DNA of 64,000 nucleotides from CANMIH01 sp049116335 (GTDB lineage: Bacteria > Pseudomonadota > Alphaproteobacteria > Rhodobacterales > Rhodobacteraceae): contig JAGDYZ010000003.1 of the NCBI GenBank assembly GCA_049116335.1, forward strand, positions 186,001 through 250,000, written 5' to 3'. The stretch's first letter is position 1; each line of letters starts with the position of its first letter. The notes beneath the pieces are model-generated. The model had not been told where the DNA came from, ran no database searches, and saw only the letters and a program-made list of their open reading frames with translations. Made by a program: the position numbers and the translations under genes. Positions 9,069-17,974 of this stretch are shown in pieces.

Positions 9069-9998
9069 GTGATGACACAGGACGGGCAAGAGTTTGATTG
9101 GGATGATCTCAAGGTGTTTCTGGCGGTGGCGCGCGCGGGGACCCTCCGTGGGGCTGCGGAAGCCAGCGGGGCCAATCACACGACGCTGACCCGCAGGCTT
9201 TCGATTTTGGAAGATCGCATCGGCAGCCGATTGTTTGACCGGTCAAAGGCCGGGCTGGTTCTTACGCAGCTTGGAGAAGACCTGTTGCCCTATGCCCAGC
9301 GCGTTGAAGATGAGATGGTTTCGGCCGCGCGCGTGATTGTGGGGCGAGATGCCCAGCCCGCCGGGACGGTTTACTTGACCCTGCCCCATGGTCTGGCGAT
9401 GACATCTTTGATGGATGATCTTTCGCGGTTTGCCGATCTCTATCCTGACATTCATCTGAATATGACCTTCAGCAATGACGTCGCCGATTTGACGCGGCGC
9501 GAAGCAGATGTGTCGCTGCGCGTGGCCCATAAGGTGACTGATGATGTGGTTGGGCGCAAATTGGTGCAGATGTCACAGGCGGCCTATTGCACACGCGAAT
9601 ATGCCAAACGGGTGCGTGACAATGAAGGCGAAGGCCTCTCGCTTATTGGGTGGCATGAACCTGAGGATCTGGTCACGGCGAAATGGGTGCAGGACAGCTA
9701 TTACCCAAAAGCTCAGCTGAAACACCGTGTATCCGAACTGGTTCCGCTGATCACGCTGGCCGCGTCTGGATTGGGAATGGCCTACCTTGCCTGCAATCTT
9801 GGGGACCGCCACCCGGATTTGATCCGTGCCCCGTTTCAGAAGCCCCTGCCATATCGCAGTCTTTGGCTCTTGCTGCACCGCGATCTGCGCAACACCGCCC
9901 GGGTGCGCCTGTTTGTCGATTATCTGGCGGATCAGGTGAAAGCGCGCCGCAATGAGTTCTGGGTGGCGGGAACCGTTCCCTTTGTCGGGGCGGAATAG
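9069..9998 (+). CDS. LysR-family transcriptional regulator
   Basis: A 309-residue LTTR. Residues about 10-68 form the winged helix-turn-helix (DDLKVFLAVARAGTLRGAAE, then SRLFDRSKAGLVLT), followed by a linker helix and a periplasmic-binding-protein-like effector domain. It is transcribed away from the SDR/membrane-protein pair, the usual layout for an LTTR and its target. Its stop is only 3 bases from the stop of the convergent binding-protein gene. Effector unknown. Confidence 0.9.
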   Translation: MMTQDGQEFDWDDLKVFLAVARAGTLRGAAEASGANHTTLTRRLSILEDRIGSRLFDRSKAGLVLTQLGEDLLPYAQRVEDEMVSAARVIVGRDAQPAGTVYLTLPHGLAMTSLMDDLSRFADLYPDIHLNMTFSNDVADLTRREADVSLRVAHKVTDDVVGRKLVQMSQAAYCTREYAKRVRDNEGEGLSLIGWHEPEDLVTAKWVQDSYYPKAQLKHRVSELVPLITLAASGLGMAYLACNLGDRHPDLIRAPFQKPLPYRSLWLLLHRDLRNTARVRLFVDYLADQVKARRNEFWVAGTVPFVGAE

Positions 9999-10001
9999 GG
10001 A

Positions 10002-11087
10002 TTACTGCACCAATTCGATTATGCGGGTCATCACTTTTGCCGAAGGCATCGGCACCACCAGTGCAACGGTCTCAGGAAGGGTGGCGACTTTGATCGCAGC
10101 AGGATCGTTTTCGACGCCAATCAATCCAGTGCGAAAGCCGTGCTGCGCCCAGGCGATGCTCTGAATCTCAGGATCGGCCAGAGCCTCTTGCAACCGGTCA
10201 CAGGTGCCATTGAGCGCGATCAGCGGGTGCGAGGCAAAGATCGTGGGTTCGGGATAAATCACGCGGATTTTTTCGCGGATGAGATCCGCATATTGCGTGT
10301 TCTCAGAAAGAAACTCGACCAGCTGGTTTTCATAGCCAACAATGATAGGGCGTGCGCCCATACCCTGTTTCAGGAAGTTCTCAAAGATATCGCCCGAGCT
10401 GGATTCCATATGGCCCATCGTGTCGAAGTAGCCTGTCACGCGCGGCAGCAATGTGGGCAGGTTGTCTTCTGTTGGTGGAGCGCCGTTGTTGAACGAAGTG
10501 GCCAAAAGCCCGGACCAGATGTTGCCGGAGTTCGATTTCGCGGGGTGGGTCGAGAAGATTTTGAACGGGCCGTAGATGTTCAAATCCAGATCCTCTTGCC
10601 AGCGGGCACCGTCCCCGATCATCTCTCCAAGTGCATCAACATCCGCCAGAAGTGTTTCGCCGTCACGCCGCACGGCCCCTTTGTTTTCAAGCGCATCGGC
10701 AACCTGATCCCAGGCATAAAACACGATGGGTGAATTGAAGATTGTCTCGTCGCCTTTCACAGGTTTGCCCGAATTGCGGGCCAGTTCCACCGCCACCATA
10801 TTGGAGGGCCAGAGACAGTCTTTGCCGGTGCTGGCGAGGGTGGTCACCATCTCAATTGACCCGGCTTTGGTGGCATCTAACGTGATTTTATAGCGGTCGT
10901 TGATGATGCGCGAGACATCCGGATTGGCCAAAAGCGATGACTTTTCTCCGCCGTAATAGATCGACACCTTGACACGCTCGCGTGGGGTGACATTTCGGGT
11001 CAGGCTCGACAGATCGACGAGAGAGGCACCTACGGCAACGGCGGCGACACCGCCCAGGATAAGCAGGCCTATCAGGGAACGTTTCAT
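10002..11087 (-). CDS. secreted/anchored extracellular substrate-binding-like protein
   Basis: A 361-residue protein with an N-terminal hydrophobic segment (MKRSLIGLLILGGVAAVAV) and then a type-2 periplasmic binding fold by pattern: an opening strand VKVSIYYGGEKSSLL, a central DCLWPSNMVAVELA block, and an FHHP-like THPAKSNSGNIW segment echoing the SATQSNSGAS segment of the VWA protein two genes upstream. No permease or ATPase is nearby. Its start overlaps the XpaC-like gene by 4 bases (ATGA). Third gene of the operon; ligand unknown. Confidence 0.7.
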   Translation of the reverse strand: MKRSLIGLLILGGVAAVAVGASLVDLSSLTRNVTPRERVKVSIYYGGEKSSLLANPDVSRIINDRYKITLDATKAGSIEMVTTLASTGKDCLWPSNMVAVELARNSGKPVKGDETIFNSPIVFYAWDQVADALENKGAVRRDGETLLADVDALGEMIGDGARWQEDLDLNIYGPFKIFSTHPAKSNSGNIWSGLLATSFNNGAPPTEDNLPTLLPRVTGYFDTMGHMESSSGDIFENFLKQGMGARPIIVGYENQLVEFLSENTQYADLIREKIRVIYPEPTIFASHPLIALNGTCDRLQEALADPEIQSIAWAQHGFRTGLIGVENDPAAIKVATLPETVALVVPMPSAKVMTRIIELVQ

Positions 11088-11686
11088 GTCATTCTCCGGC
11101 TTAGTTGTGTGCCGAGCGCATCGACTTCGGATTCGAGAGCGGCAAGGTCATTTTCGATACAGGCGCGATCAATCTGATCCACCACCGGTGCAAAGGCGCG
11201 GATCTGCGCGCCGAGTGCATCTAAGCGTTCAGACTGGGCGCCTTTGGTACGGCCTGCCAGACCCGCATAGGTTTCAATGGTCTGCACCATGTTCGGCAGG
11301 TAAGTGGTGATAAACCGGCGCGTCAGGCGATAGTCCTCAGGATCTCTGAGAATGTTTTCACGGATTGAGAGAATATGCTGGGCCATCTCTTCCACGGCTG
11401 TTGCATCCGCCTTGGGAAGCTTGGTGATTGTGTCGTTCAAACGTTTGGCGCTGTCTGACAAAGCTTCGCCCGCGGATTGCAGATCCGCTTTGCTGGTCTT
11501 GGCGGTCAGGATGATCTCGTCAGCGCGGCGCCGGTGAGGGATGACCAACAAAAGCGCGCCATACCCAACGGCCGCCAACACCAGCGCCAGCCACCAGACC
11601 AGATTGAGACCAAAGAATAGGCCTAGAAAGATGATCGCCGCAAGTATCCCCGCCGTGATTTGGCGGGGGCCGTCGTAAAGTGCCAT
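11084..11686 (-). CDS. XpaC-like (5-bromo-4-chloroindolyl phosphate hydrolysis family) membrane protein
   Basis: A 200-residue protein with two N-terminal membrane helices (about residues 11-29 and 31-49) and a long cytoplasmic helical domain. The pattern of helices ending in QSERLDALGAQIRAF and a closing DNDL-type segment fits the XpaC family, often found next to TelA-type toxic-anion-resistance genes; no telA is present here. Its ATG overlaps the stop of the upstream VWA gene (TGATG) and its stop overlaps the next start, so all three proteins should be made together. Family assignment is from memory of the family pattern. Confidence 0.62.
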   Translation of the reverse strand: MALYDGPRQITAGILAAIIFLGLFFGLNLVWWLALVLAAVGYGALLLVIPHRRRADEIILTAKTSKADLQSAGEALSDSAKRLNDTITKLPKADATAVEEMAQHILSIRENILRDPEDYRLTRRFITTYLPNMVQTIETYAGLAGRTKGAQSERLDALGAQIRAFAPVVDQIDRACIENDLAALESEVDALGTQLSRRMT

Positions 11687-13293
11687 CAGTTGTATCCTTT
11701 GGCTTTGCGCAGCGCCGACGCAAGATCATCACCAGCATGGAACAAGCGACCAATGGAAATCTGCGAAAGCTCGTTGAGTTGCTCTTCATCGGCTTCGCCA
11801 AAGGCGATGGCATGGATTGGAATATCTTGCGCAAACGCCGATCGCTTCATGTACCCCAAAAGGCCTTCGCGATTGTCGATACTAGAGGCACCGTCGGTCA
11901 TGGCGACAATGGCGGGCAGATAGTCGAAAAGTGCGCCGGTGTCATGCCAGTCGCTCATGGCCTCGAAAGCCTCGTAAATCGCATAATAGATATCGGTGCC
12001 CCCGTCCGCCTGCAGATCTTGAACCGCGCGTAGCGCTTTGGTGAGTTCCGCCTTTTCCGATCCTTCGATGGTGGTTGGGGGAAGGATCTTGTGGTTGAAG
12101 GGCAGGACAATTGTGACATCACGAGATGAGGGTTGCAGCAGATTGACCGAGGCCGCCTGTGGATCGAGCAAAAGCGTCATGGCCTGCTTCAGTTCGCTCA
12201 GCGGTGCACCCTCCATCGAGCCAGAGACATCAAGCACCCAGATCGTGAGAGAGGGTTTGCGCAGCTCGGTCTGATACAGGCGCAGCGCCTCACCAATCAC
12301 CTCAGCGCTCGGTGTGGGAATGGGGGCAATGGTGCGGTTCAGATCTACACCCCACTCGGGGTTCCAGATGGCGGGGTCTGCGTTGGCTGAACTGAGCCCC
12401 AAAAGGCCGGCGCGCCGTCCTAACCCGGTCAGAAGTTCGGTCGCCTCCTTTGTCTGAAGGAAGCTTTGCAGCTGGAGGAACACCTCTTCTTTGTCAGCAT
12501 CCCCCTTGCTGATATACCCCAATGGACTATCCGCAACAGCGAGCCCATTGGCGGGATAAATCACGTAGAGCGGGTCCTGACCGGCAAGCGTAAGGGTCTG
12601 GTTCGCTTCGATGACCAATGCCTCATAGTTGAACATGGCGTCGAACCTGTCTGGATTGGTGGCTAGCGAGTCTTTGAGCCAGCCAGAGGAGCCAGACGAC
12701 CGGTCCACCTGCGCCAGAAGCGCACGCACACCTTCAAGCGTCGCGGTGTCTTGCAGATCACTGAGGGTGAGCACATCGGGATTGCCTGCAAGCGCATAGA
12801 GAAACCCGAAATAGGCAGAGGCCCCTGAATTGGATTGTGTGGCCGAAGTCATCGACAGGCGAAACTTCCCGTCTTGCGCGGCCTGTTGGATGTCTTGGAT
12901 GGTGATGTCAGACCGACCGACCCAGCCGAGATCTTCCGCAATCGATTTACGAAGCCCCAGAACGACTGGCGAACGCAACACAGAGGTGTCGTGTTTCACA
13001 ACTTTCTGGGTGTCGCCCATTTCAATCCAAAGGGAATGTGCGGGCCAGACCGCATCAAATTGGCTGTCTGTGCCCTTGTTCAATTCGCGCGCGATATCGA
13101 TGGATCCGAGATAGCTCACCTCAAGATCGACGCGATTGTCGCTGGCCCACTCCCGGATCAGTGGTTCAAGCGCTTTGTTCTCAGACCCGGAAACGATGTG
13201 AAGCGATGTGCGCGACAGGGTCGGCGCCATAAAAAGCGCCGCGGCAGCGATGCAGAGCGCGATAAGGGCAAAAACTAAAATACGAGGCTTCAT
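11686..13293 (-). CDS. substrate-binding domain fused to von Willebrand factor A domain
   Basis: The start at 13293 gives a 535-residue protein beginning with a signal anchor (MKPRILVFALIALCIAAAALF); the longer frame adds residues with no coding character. Residues about 30-300 form a type-2 solute-binding domain (LHIVSGSENKALEPLI, FDAVWPAHSLWI). Residues about 350-535 form a VWA domain with an intact MIDAS loop DVSGSM near 355 and an AMTDGASS motif. VWA domains bind metal-dependent protein partners, so the fusion suggests ligand sensing outside the membrane joined to partner binding. It heads an operon with the XpaC-like and second binding-protein genes and is divergent from hisC with 246 bases between. 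Confidence 0.78.
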   Translation of the reverse strand: MKPRILVFALIALCIAAAALFMAPTLSRTSLHIVSGSENKALEPLIREWASDNRVDLEVSYLGSIDIARELNKGTDSQFDAVWPAHSLWIEMGDTQKVVKHDTSVLRSPVVLGLRKSIAEDLGWVGRSDITIQDIQQAAQDGKFRLSMTSATQSNSGASAYFGFLYALAGNPDVLTLSDLQDTATLEGVRALLAQVDRSSGSSGWLKDSLATNPDRFDAMFNYEALVIEANQTLTLAGQDPLYVIYPANGLAVADSPLGYISKGDADKEEVFLQLQSFLQTKEATELLTGLGRRAGLLGLSSANADPAIWNPEWGVDLNRTIAPIPTPSAEVIGEALRLYQTELRKPSLTIWVLDVSGSMEGAPLSELKQAMTLLLDPQAASVNLLQPSSRDVTIVLPFNHKILPPTTIEGSEKAELTKALRAVQDLQADGGTDIYYAIYEAFEAMSDWHDTGALFDYLPAIVAMTDGASSIDNREGLLGYMKRSAFAQDIPIHAIAFGEADEEQLNELSQISIGRLFHAGDDLASALRKAKGYN

Positions 13294-13539
13294 GATACCA
13301 ACTCTGCAACAGAAATTATGGGGAATGTTACCAAATTTGAGGCCAGCGCCTAGCAATCATAAGTGTTTGACCGCCCTTTTTCATAAAAGTGTCACACGGG
13401 TGAGTGTCAGATAACTCAGGCCTGTGTGTTCAAAATGTTCCGCCTTTGCCCCAAGGCGCGGCACAGCGCAGCCCGGGTGGGTTTCCCGCTTTTCTTGACT
13501 GCGCAGCTTGGGTAAGCACAGAGCGTCAAGGAGGACGCC

Positions 13540-14625
13540 ATGACCAAGATCGTACCGCAGCCCGGTATCATGGATATTGACCTTTACGTTGGCGGGAAAG
13601 CCCACGTCGAAGGTGTGTCGAATGTGATCAAGTTGAGCTCAAACGAAAATCCGTTTGGGCCAAGCGATGCCGCTCAGGAGGCGGTCAAGCGAGTGCTGCA
13701 TGACATGCATCGCTATCCATCGACAGATCATGCCGAGCTGCGCAGCGCGATTGCAGAGATCCACGGCCTTGAGAGCGACCGGATCATTTGTGGCGCCGGA
13801 AGTGATGAGATCATTGCCTTCTTGTGTCAGGCCTATGCTGGTGTTGGGGACGAGGTGTTGTTCACCGAACATGGGTTTTCCATGTACCGCATCAGCGCCC
13901 TTGCGGCAGGCGCGACACCGGTTGAGGTGAAAGAGCGGGAACGCGTCACCGATGTCGATGCTCTTTTGGCGGGATGCACCGAACGCACCAAGCTTGTATT
14001 TATCGCCAACCCAAATAATCCAACCAGCACGATGATTGGATTGGCCGAATTGGAACGTCTCGCGGAAGGTCTACCCGAGCAGGCGCTTTTGGTGCTGGAC
14101 GGCGCCTATGCGGAATATGTCGAGGGCTATGATGGCGGTGCCAAGCTTGTCGAATCCCGCGACAATGTCTTTATGACCCGCACATTCTCCAAGCTCTATG
14201 GTCTGGGTGCGATGCGTGTCGGCTGGGGCTATGGGCCACGCGAAATCGTTGATGTGCTGAACCGGGTGCGGGGACCGTTTAATCTGTCTTCAGCGGCCCT
14301 TGCGGCTGCTGAGGCTGCTGTGCGTGACGTGGCCTATGTTGAGAAATGCCGCTCCGAGAACACGCGCCTGCGCGCATGGTTGAGTGAAGCGCTGGGCGAA
14401 CATGGTGTGTCCTGCGACACCTCCATGGCGAACTTTGTTCTGGCGCGGTTCCGCAATCAGGCCGAAGCCGAGGCCTGTGACACCTACCTGCAAAAGCAGG
14501 GTCTGATTGTGCGCCGCGTTGGCGGGTATAACCTTCCCAATTGCCTGCGGATCACCGTCGGGGATGAGCCCGCCTGTCGTCAGGTGGCCCATGCTGTTGG
14601 CCAATTCAAAGCCGGTGCAATATGA
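13540..14625 (+). CDS. hisC: histidinol-phosphate/aromatic aminotransferase
   Basis: A 361-residue fold-type I PLP aminotransferase. HisC-type motifs are LSSNENPFGPS near residue 29, FIANPNNPTS, LDGAYAEYV, and the lysine loop RTFSKLYGLGAMRVGWG. It is preceded by AAGGAGGACGCC, a strong ribosome site. The next gene, which overlaps by 4 bases, is a prephenate/arogenate dehydrogenase, so this copy may act on aromatic 2-oxoacids for tyrosine/phenylalanine synthesis as well as, or instead of, on histidinol phosphate. Confidence 0.88.
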   Translation: MTKIVPQPGIMDIDLYVGGKAHVEGVSNVIKLSSNENPFGPSDAAQEAVKRVLHDMHRYPSTDHAELRSAIAEIHGLESDRIICGAGSDEIIAFLCQAYAGVGDEVLFTEHGFSMYRISALAAGATPVEVKERERVTDVDALLAGCTERTKLVFIANPNNPTSTMIGLAELERLAEGLPEQALLVLDGAYAEYVEGYDGGAKLVESRDNVFMTRTFSKLYGLGAMRVGWGYGPREIVDVLNRVRGPFNLSSAALAAAEAAVRDVAYVEKCRSENTRLRAWLSEALGEHGVSCDTSMANFVLARFRNQAEAEACDTYLQKQGLIVRRVGGYNLPNCLRITVGDEPACRQVAHAVGQFKAGAI

Positions 14626-15542
14626 GTGTGATCTACAACCGTGTTGCACTGATTGGGCTGGGGTTGATTGCCTCGTCGATGTATTGGGCCATGAAACGCG
14701 ACGGCGTGGCCGGTCACGTGACGGGTTATGCGCGGTCTGATGAAACGCGCGAAACGGCCCGGCGGATTGGACTGTGCGATACAGTCTGTGATAGCGCGGA
14801 AGAGGCGGTCAAAGACGCAGATCTGATTGTGCTGGCTGTGCCGGTGGGGGCGATGGGCGCGGTGACACGCCAGATCGCAGACCACCTGAAACCCGGGGCC
14901 ACAGTGATTGATGTTGGATCGGTCAAGCGCACGGTCATCGACGAAGTTGCGCCACATCTTCCCGAAGGGGTGCATTTTGTGCCGACCCATCCTATGGCGG
15001 GCACCGAGCATTCGGGACCGGAATCCGGTTTTTCCACGCTGTTTGACAATCGGCGTAGTCTGATTGTCCCGGTGGAGAATTGTCCCGAAGAGGCCGTCGC
15101 TCGGGTCGAGACCTATTGGCAGGCTTTGGGGGCAATGACCGACCGTATGGACCCAGAGCACCATGATCTGGTCTGCGCGGTTGTAAGCCATATTCCACAC
15201 TTGATTGCCTACACAATGGTGGGCGTGGCAGATGATTTGCGTCGGGTGACGGATCAGGAAGTGATCAAATATTCGGCTGCGGGTTTTCGGGATTTCACCC
15301 GTATCGCGGCCTCGGATCCGACCATGTGGCGCGACGTGTTTTTGACCAACAAAGACGCAACAATCGAAATGCTGGGCCGTTTCACCGAAGAGCTGTTTGC
15401 CCTGCAGCGGGCCATCCGAACCGGGGACGGTGAGCAGCTTCATGCCTATTTTACCCATACCCGTGCCATTCGCCGTGGCATTCTTGAGGCCGGACAGGAT
15501 ACGGATAAACCTGATTTTGGTCGTGTGAAGGTAGAACGGTGA
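14622..15542 (+). CDS. tyrC: prephenate/arogenate dehydrogenase
   Basis: A 306-residue TyrA-family enzyme that oxidatively decarboxylates prephenate or arogenate on the way to tyrosine. The dinucleotide loop is VALIGLGLIASSM near residue 7, and the catalytic-domain motifs VGSVKRT, FVPTHPMAGTEHSGP and SHIPHLIAY are all seen. There is no chorismate mutase domain. It overlaps the aminotransferase start-to-stop (ATGA) and the following extensin-like gene (GTGA), so all three are one operon. Substrate choice between prephenate and arogenate cannot be settled from sequence. Confidence 0.9.
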   Translation: MSVIYNRVALIGLGLIASSMYWAMKRDGVAGHVTGYARSDETRETARRIGLCDTVCDSAEEAVKDADLIVLAVPVGAMGAVTRQIADHLKPGATVIDVGSVKRTVIDEVAPHLPEGVHFVPTHPMAGTEHSGPESGFSTLFDNRRSLIVPVENCPEEAVARVETYWQALGAMTDRMDPEHHDLVCAVVSHIPHLIAYTMVGVADDLRRVTDQEVIKYSAAGFRDFTRIAASDPTMWRDVFLTNKDATIEMLGRFTEELFALQRAIRTGDGEQLHAYFTHTRAIRRGILEAGQDTDKPDFGRVKVER

Positions 15543-16201
15543 AACGCATTTTTCTGGGGCTATGTTTGGCATTGGCGGCCTGCGGAGGCCAAGATGAGGC
15601 ACCTGCGCGCGAAGCAAACTCGCTGGATGGGATCCGCAACTATCTGGAACGGGCATTTGCTGACAATGATGGTGCCACAGGTGGTATTTGCGGTGACAGC
15701 TCACTGCAGGGGGACGTGGTCGGAGATGTGCCGGGGCGGATTTCCGGCTGTGGCATTCCCAATGCGGTGCGTTTGACATCGGTTGATGGTGTGGCGCTTA
15801 GCCAGCCGTCCCTGATGAATTGCGCAACGGCGTCAGCGCTGAAAACCTGGATCAATGATGGTGCGCGCCCAGCGGTGAAACGCCAGGGCGGCGGGATTTC
15901 TGGCTTGCGGGTTGCGGCGCATTATTCCTGTCGTACGCGCAACAATCAGCCAGGCGCCAAGATTTCTGAACATGGTCGCGGCAAAGCGATTGATATCTCG
16001 GCCATCCTTCTGGCGGATGGATCAGAGATGTCAGTCCTACGCGACTGGGGATCGGGTAAAAAAGGCCGTGCCCTTCGCAAAATGCATGGGGCGGCCTGCG
16101 GCACATTTGGAACGGTGCTTGGCCCGGAATCGGATAGATTTCACCGCGACCATTTCCATTTTGATACCGCGAAACACGGCAACGGATCATACTGCAGATA
16201 A
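15539..16201 (+). CDS. extensin-like C-terminal domain lipoprotein
   Basis: A 220-residue protein starting with GTG inside the tyrC stop (GTGA). The N-terminus MKRIFLGLCLALAACGGQDE is a lipoprotein signal with lipobox LAAC. The rest matches the bacterial extensin-like family: a SCRTRNNQPGAKISEHGRGKA core with conserved HGRGKAIDIS, and the ending FHRDHFHFD, a metal-binding-like His/Asp set reminiscent of D-Ala-D-Ala peptidase folds. It is likely an envelope protein. Its operon with aromatic biosynthesis genes is probably positional only. A terminator follows. Confidence 0.85.
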   Translation: MKRIFLGLCLALAACGGQDEAPAREANSLDGIRNYLERAFADNDGATGGICGDSSLQGDVVGDVPGRISGCGIPNAVRLTSVDGVALSQPSLMNCATASALKTWINDGARPAVKRQGGGISGLRVAAHYSCRTRNNQPGAKISEHGRGKAIDISAILLADGSEMSVLRDWGSGKKGRALRKMHGAACGTFGTVLGPESDRFHRDHFHFDTAKHGNGSYCR

Positions 16202-16206
16202 GCAAA

Positions 16207-16236
16207 AGGGCGGGGAAATCCCCGCCCTCTTCGTTT
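16207..16236. terminator. hairpin terminator between extensin-like gene and yqiK
   Basis: A perfect 9-base-pair stem (AGGGCGGGG with CCCCGCCCT, loop AAAT) has a run of A before it and CTTCGTTTTT after it. It sits between convergent genes and could stop transcripts from both sides. Confidence 0.82.
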
Positions 16237-16248
16237 TTGCGACTTTGA

Positions 16249-17949
16249 TCAGGTCTGCGCTGTATCGGTGTCCTCGTCGACATCAGAGCCTTTGGCCTCA
16301 TCTGAGGCAGAGCCTTCATCCTCACCCAGCAAACCCGAAACAGTGCCATCCATCGACATGCCAAGGTCGTCACCCAGTTTCTTCAAGGCAGGCAGCTGAA
16401 CGGCCATACCCATGATGGAATCGAGGGCCTGGTTGATGGGGGCTTTACCACCGTTTTCCCCGTTGCCGCCCGTTGTGCCGTTTTGCAGGCCTCCGACCTG
16501 ATGAATGCGGATCGAGTCGATCTTCTCAGCAGGTTTGACAGCCTCGGCCAGTACCTTTGGCATCGCCTCGAGGCGCGCGAGATCAACCTTCATCGCGATC
16601 AGCTCTGCAGACAGCGCATTCTCAGCATCGGTGATGGCCCGTTTACCTTCCGCTTCGGCCAGCATGTCCTTTTTCTTAGCTTCGGCACGGATGGTCAGGG
16701 CGTCGGCCTCGGCCTGCGCCTCTTCGCGGCGTGCTTCTGCGCGGTCCTGAGCTGCGTCTTTCTCGGCCTGCGCCGCAAGACGGATTTTGGTGGCTTCCCG
16801 TTCTGCTTCGCGGGAGGCTTCGATCAGCGCGATCTGCTTCAGACGCTCGGCTTCGGCCACATCTTTTGCAGTGGTCACAGCCTCCAAGGCTTTGGTGGCC
16901 TCGGCGCGAGCGAGATCAGCGGAGGCACGCGCGCGACTTTCCTCTTCTGACTTCTGCGCAATGATGATCTGCCGTTCTTGGTTGGCCACCTCAAGCACGC
17001 GTTCTTTGGTGATCTCAGCCTCTTGAACCGCGCGCTCTTTGGCGATCTCCGCATCACGAATATTACGCTCGCGTTCAATGTCGGCGGCGCGAATGGCCTC
17101 TTCCCGTGCGATTCGGGAGCGTTCGGTCTCACGCACCGAATCTTCCATGCGCGCAGCGATTTCTGATTCCTGCGCGGCCTTCAGGGTTTCAATCTGCTGC
17201 ACCTGCGCAATCTTGGCCTCTTCTTCGTCGCGCTGAATGATCAGCTTTTCCTTTTCAGCCTCCATCGCGGCGCGGCGCACCGACACATCGGCATCTGCAT
17301 CGATCTGGGCGCGTTCCTTTTTCGAGGTTGCAATCACCTCGGCCAGTTTGCGCATCCCAACGGCATTAAAGGCGTTGTTTTCGTCCAGAGCCTCAAAAGG
17401 GGTCTGATCGAGAGCGGTGAGGGAGACGGATTCAAGGGACAGACCGTTTTTCAGAAGATCCTCGGACACGGTATTTTGCACTTCCTGAACAAAATCCGCG
17501 CGGTTCTCGTGCAGTTGGTCCATCGACATCTGGGCCGCAACGGCGCGCAGACTGTCGATCAATTTGCCCTCAATCATCTCGCGCAGCTGTTCGATGTCAA
17601 AGGTACGATCCCCAAGCGTCTGCGCAGCACGGGCCACACCTTCGTCAGTGGGTTGAACCGAGACGTAAAATTCGACGCCGACATCAACGCGCATCCGGTC
17701 TTTGGTGATCAAGGCACCGTCACCGTCGCGTTTCACTTCAAGGCGCAGAGTCTTCATGTTGACGGGGCTGACCTCGTGCAACAGAGGCACCACAATCACG
17801 CCTCCGTCCATGATGACCTTTTTGCCGCCAGCCCCGGTTTTCACAAGACTGATCTCGCGGGTGGCACGGCGATACAGGCGGCCTAACACGAGACCAACAA
17901 ACAACAGCAATGCAAGGCCGACAACGACCCAAATGAGTAGAAGTTCCAT
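16249..17949 (-). CDS. yqiK: flotillin/SPFH-domain protein YqiK
   Basis: The start at 17949 has AGGGAG seven bases upstream and gives a 566-residue protein beginning with one membrane helix (MELLLIWVVVGLALLLFVGL); an upstream ATG at 17982 lies inside yqiJ. An SPFH domain follows (about residues 30-230), then about 230 residues of charged coiled coil rich in E/A/R/K (roughly 230-480), and a C-terminal tail. Flotillins form membrane-associated oligomers that organise membrane microdomains. The pair with a YqiJ-type protein 25 bases upstream is the known YqiJ-YqiK arrangement. Confidence 0.9.
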   Translation of the reverse strand: MELLLIWVVVGLALLLFVGLVLGRLYRRATREISLVKTGAGGKKVIMDGGVIVVPLLHEVSPVNMKTLRLEVKRDGDGALITKDRMRVDVGVEFYVSVQPTDEGVARAAQTLGDRTFDIEQLREMIEGKLIDSLRAVAAQMSMDQLHENRADFVQEVQNTVSEDLLKNGLSLESVSLTALDQTPFEALDENNAFNAVGMRKLAEVIATSKKERAQIDADADVSVRRAAMEAEKEKLIIQRDEEEAKIAQVQQIETLKAAQESEIAARMEDSVRETERSRIAREEAIRAADIERERNIRDAEIAKERAVQEAEITKERVLEVANQERQIIIAQKSEEESRARASADLARAEATKALEAVTTAKDVAEAERLKQIALIEASREAEREATKIRLAAQAEKDAAQDRAEARREEAQAEADALTIRAEAKKKDMLAEAEGKRAITDAENALSAELIAMKVDLARLEAMPKVLAEAVKPAEKIDSIRIHQVGGLQNGTTGGNGENGGKAPINQALDSIMGMAVQLPALKKLGDDLGMSMDGTVSGLLGEDEGSASDEAKGSDVDEDTDTAQT

Positions 17950-17974
17950 GAAACTCTCCCTGAAAAATATGTAG

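Noticed and set aside
14580..15779. 399-codon minus-strand open frame opposite tyrC
   Set aside because: The plus strand encodes an unmistakable prephenate dehydrogenase; the antisense frame is rich in His, Arg and Pro without domains.
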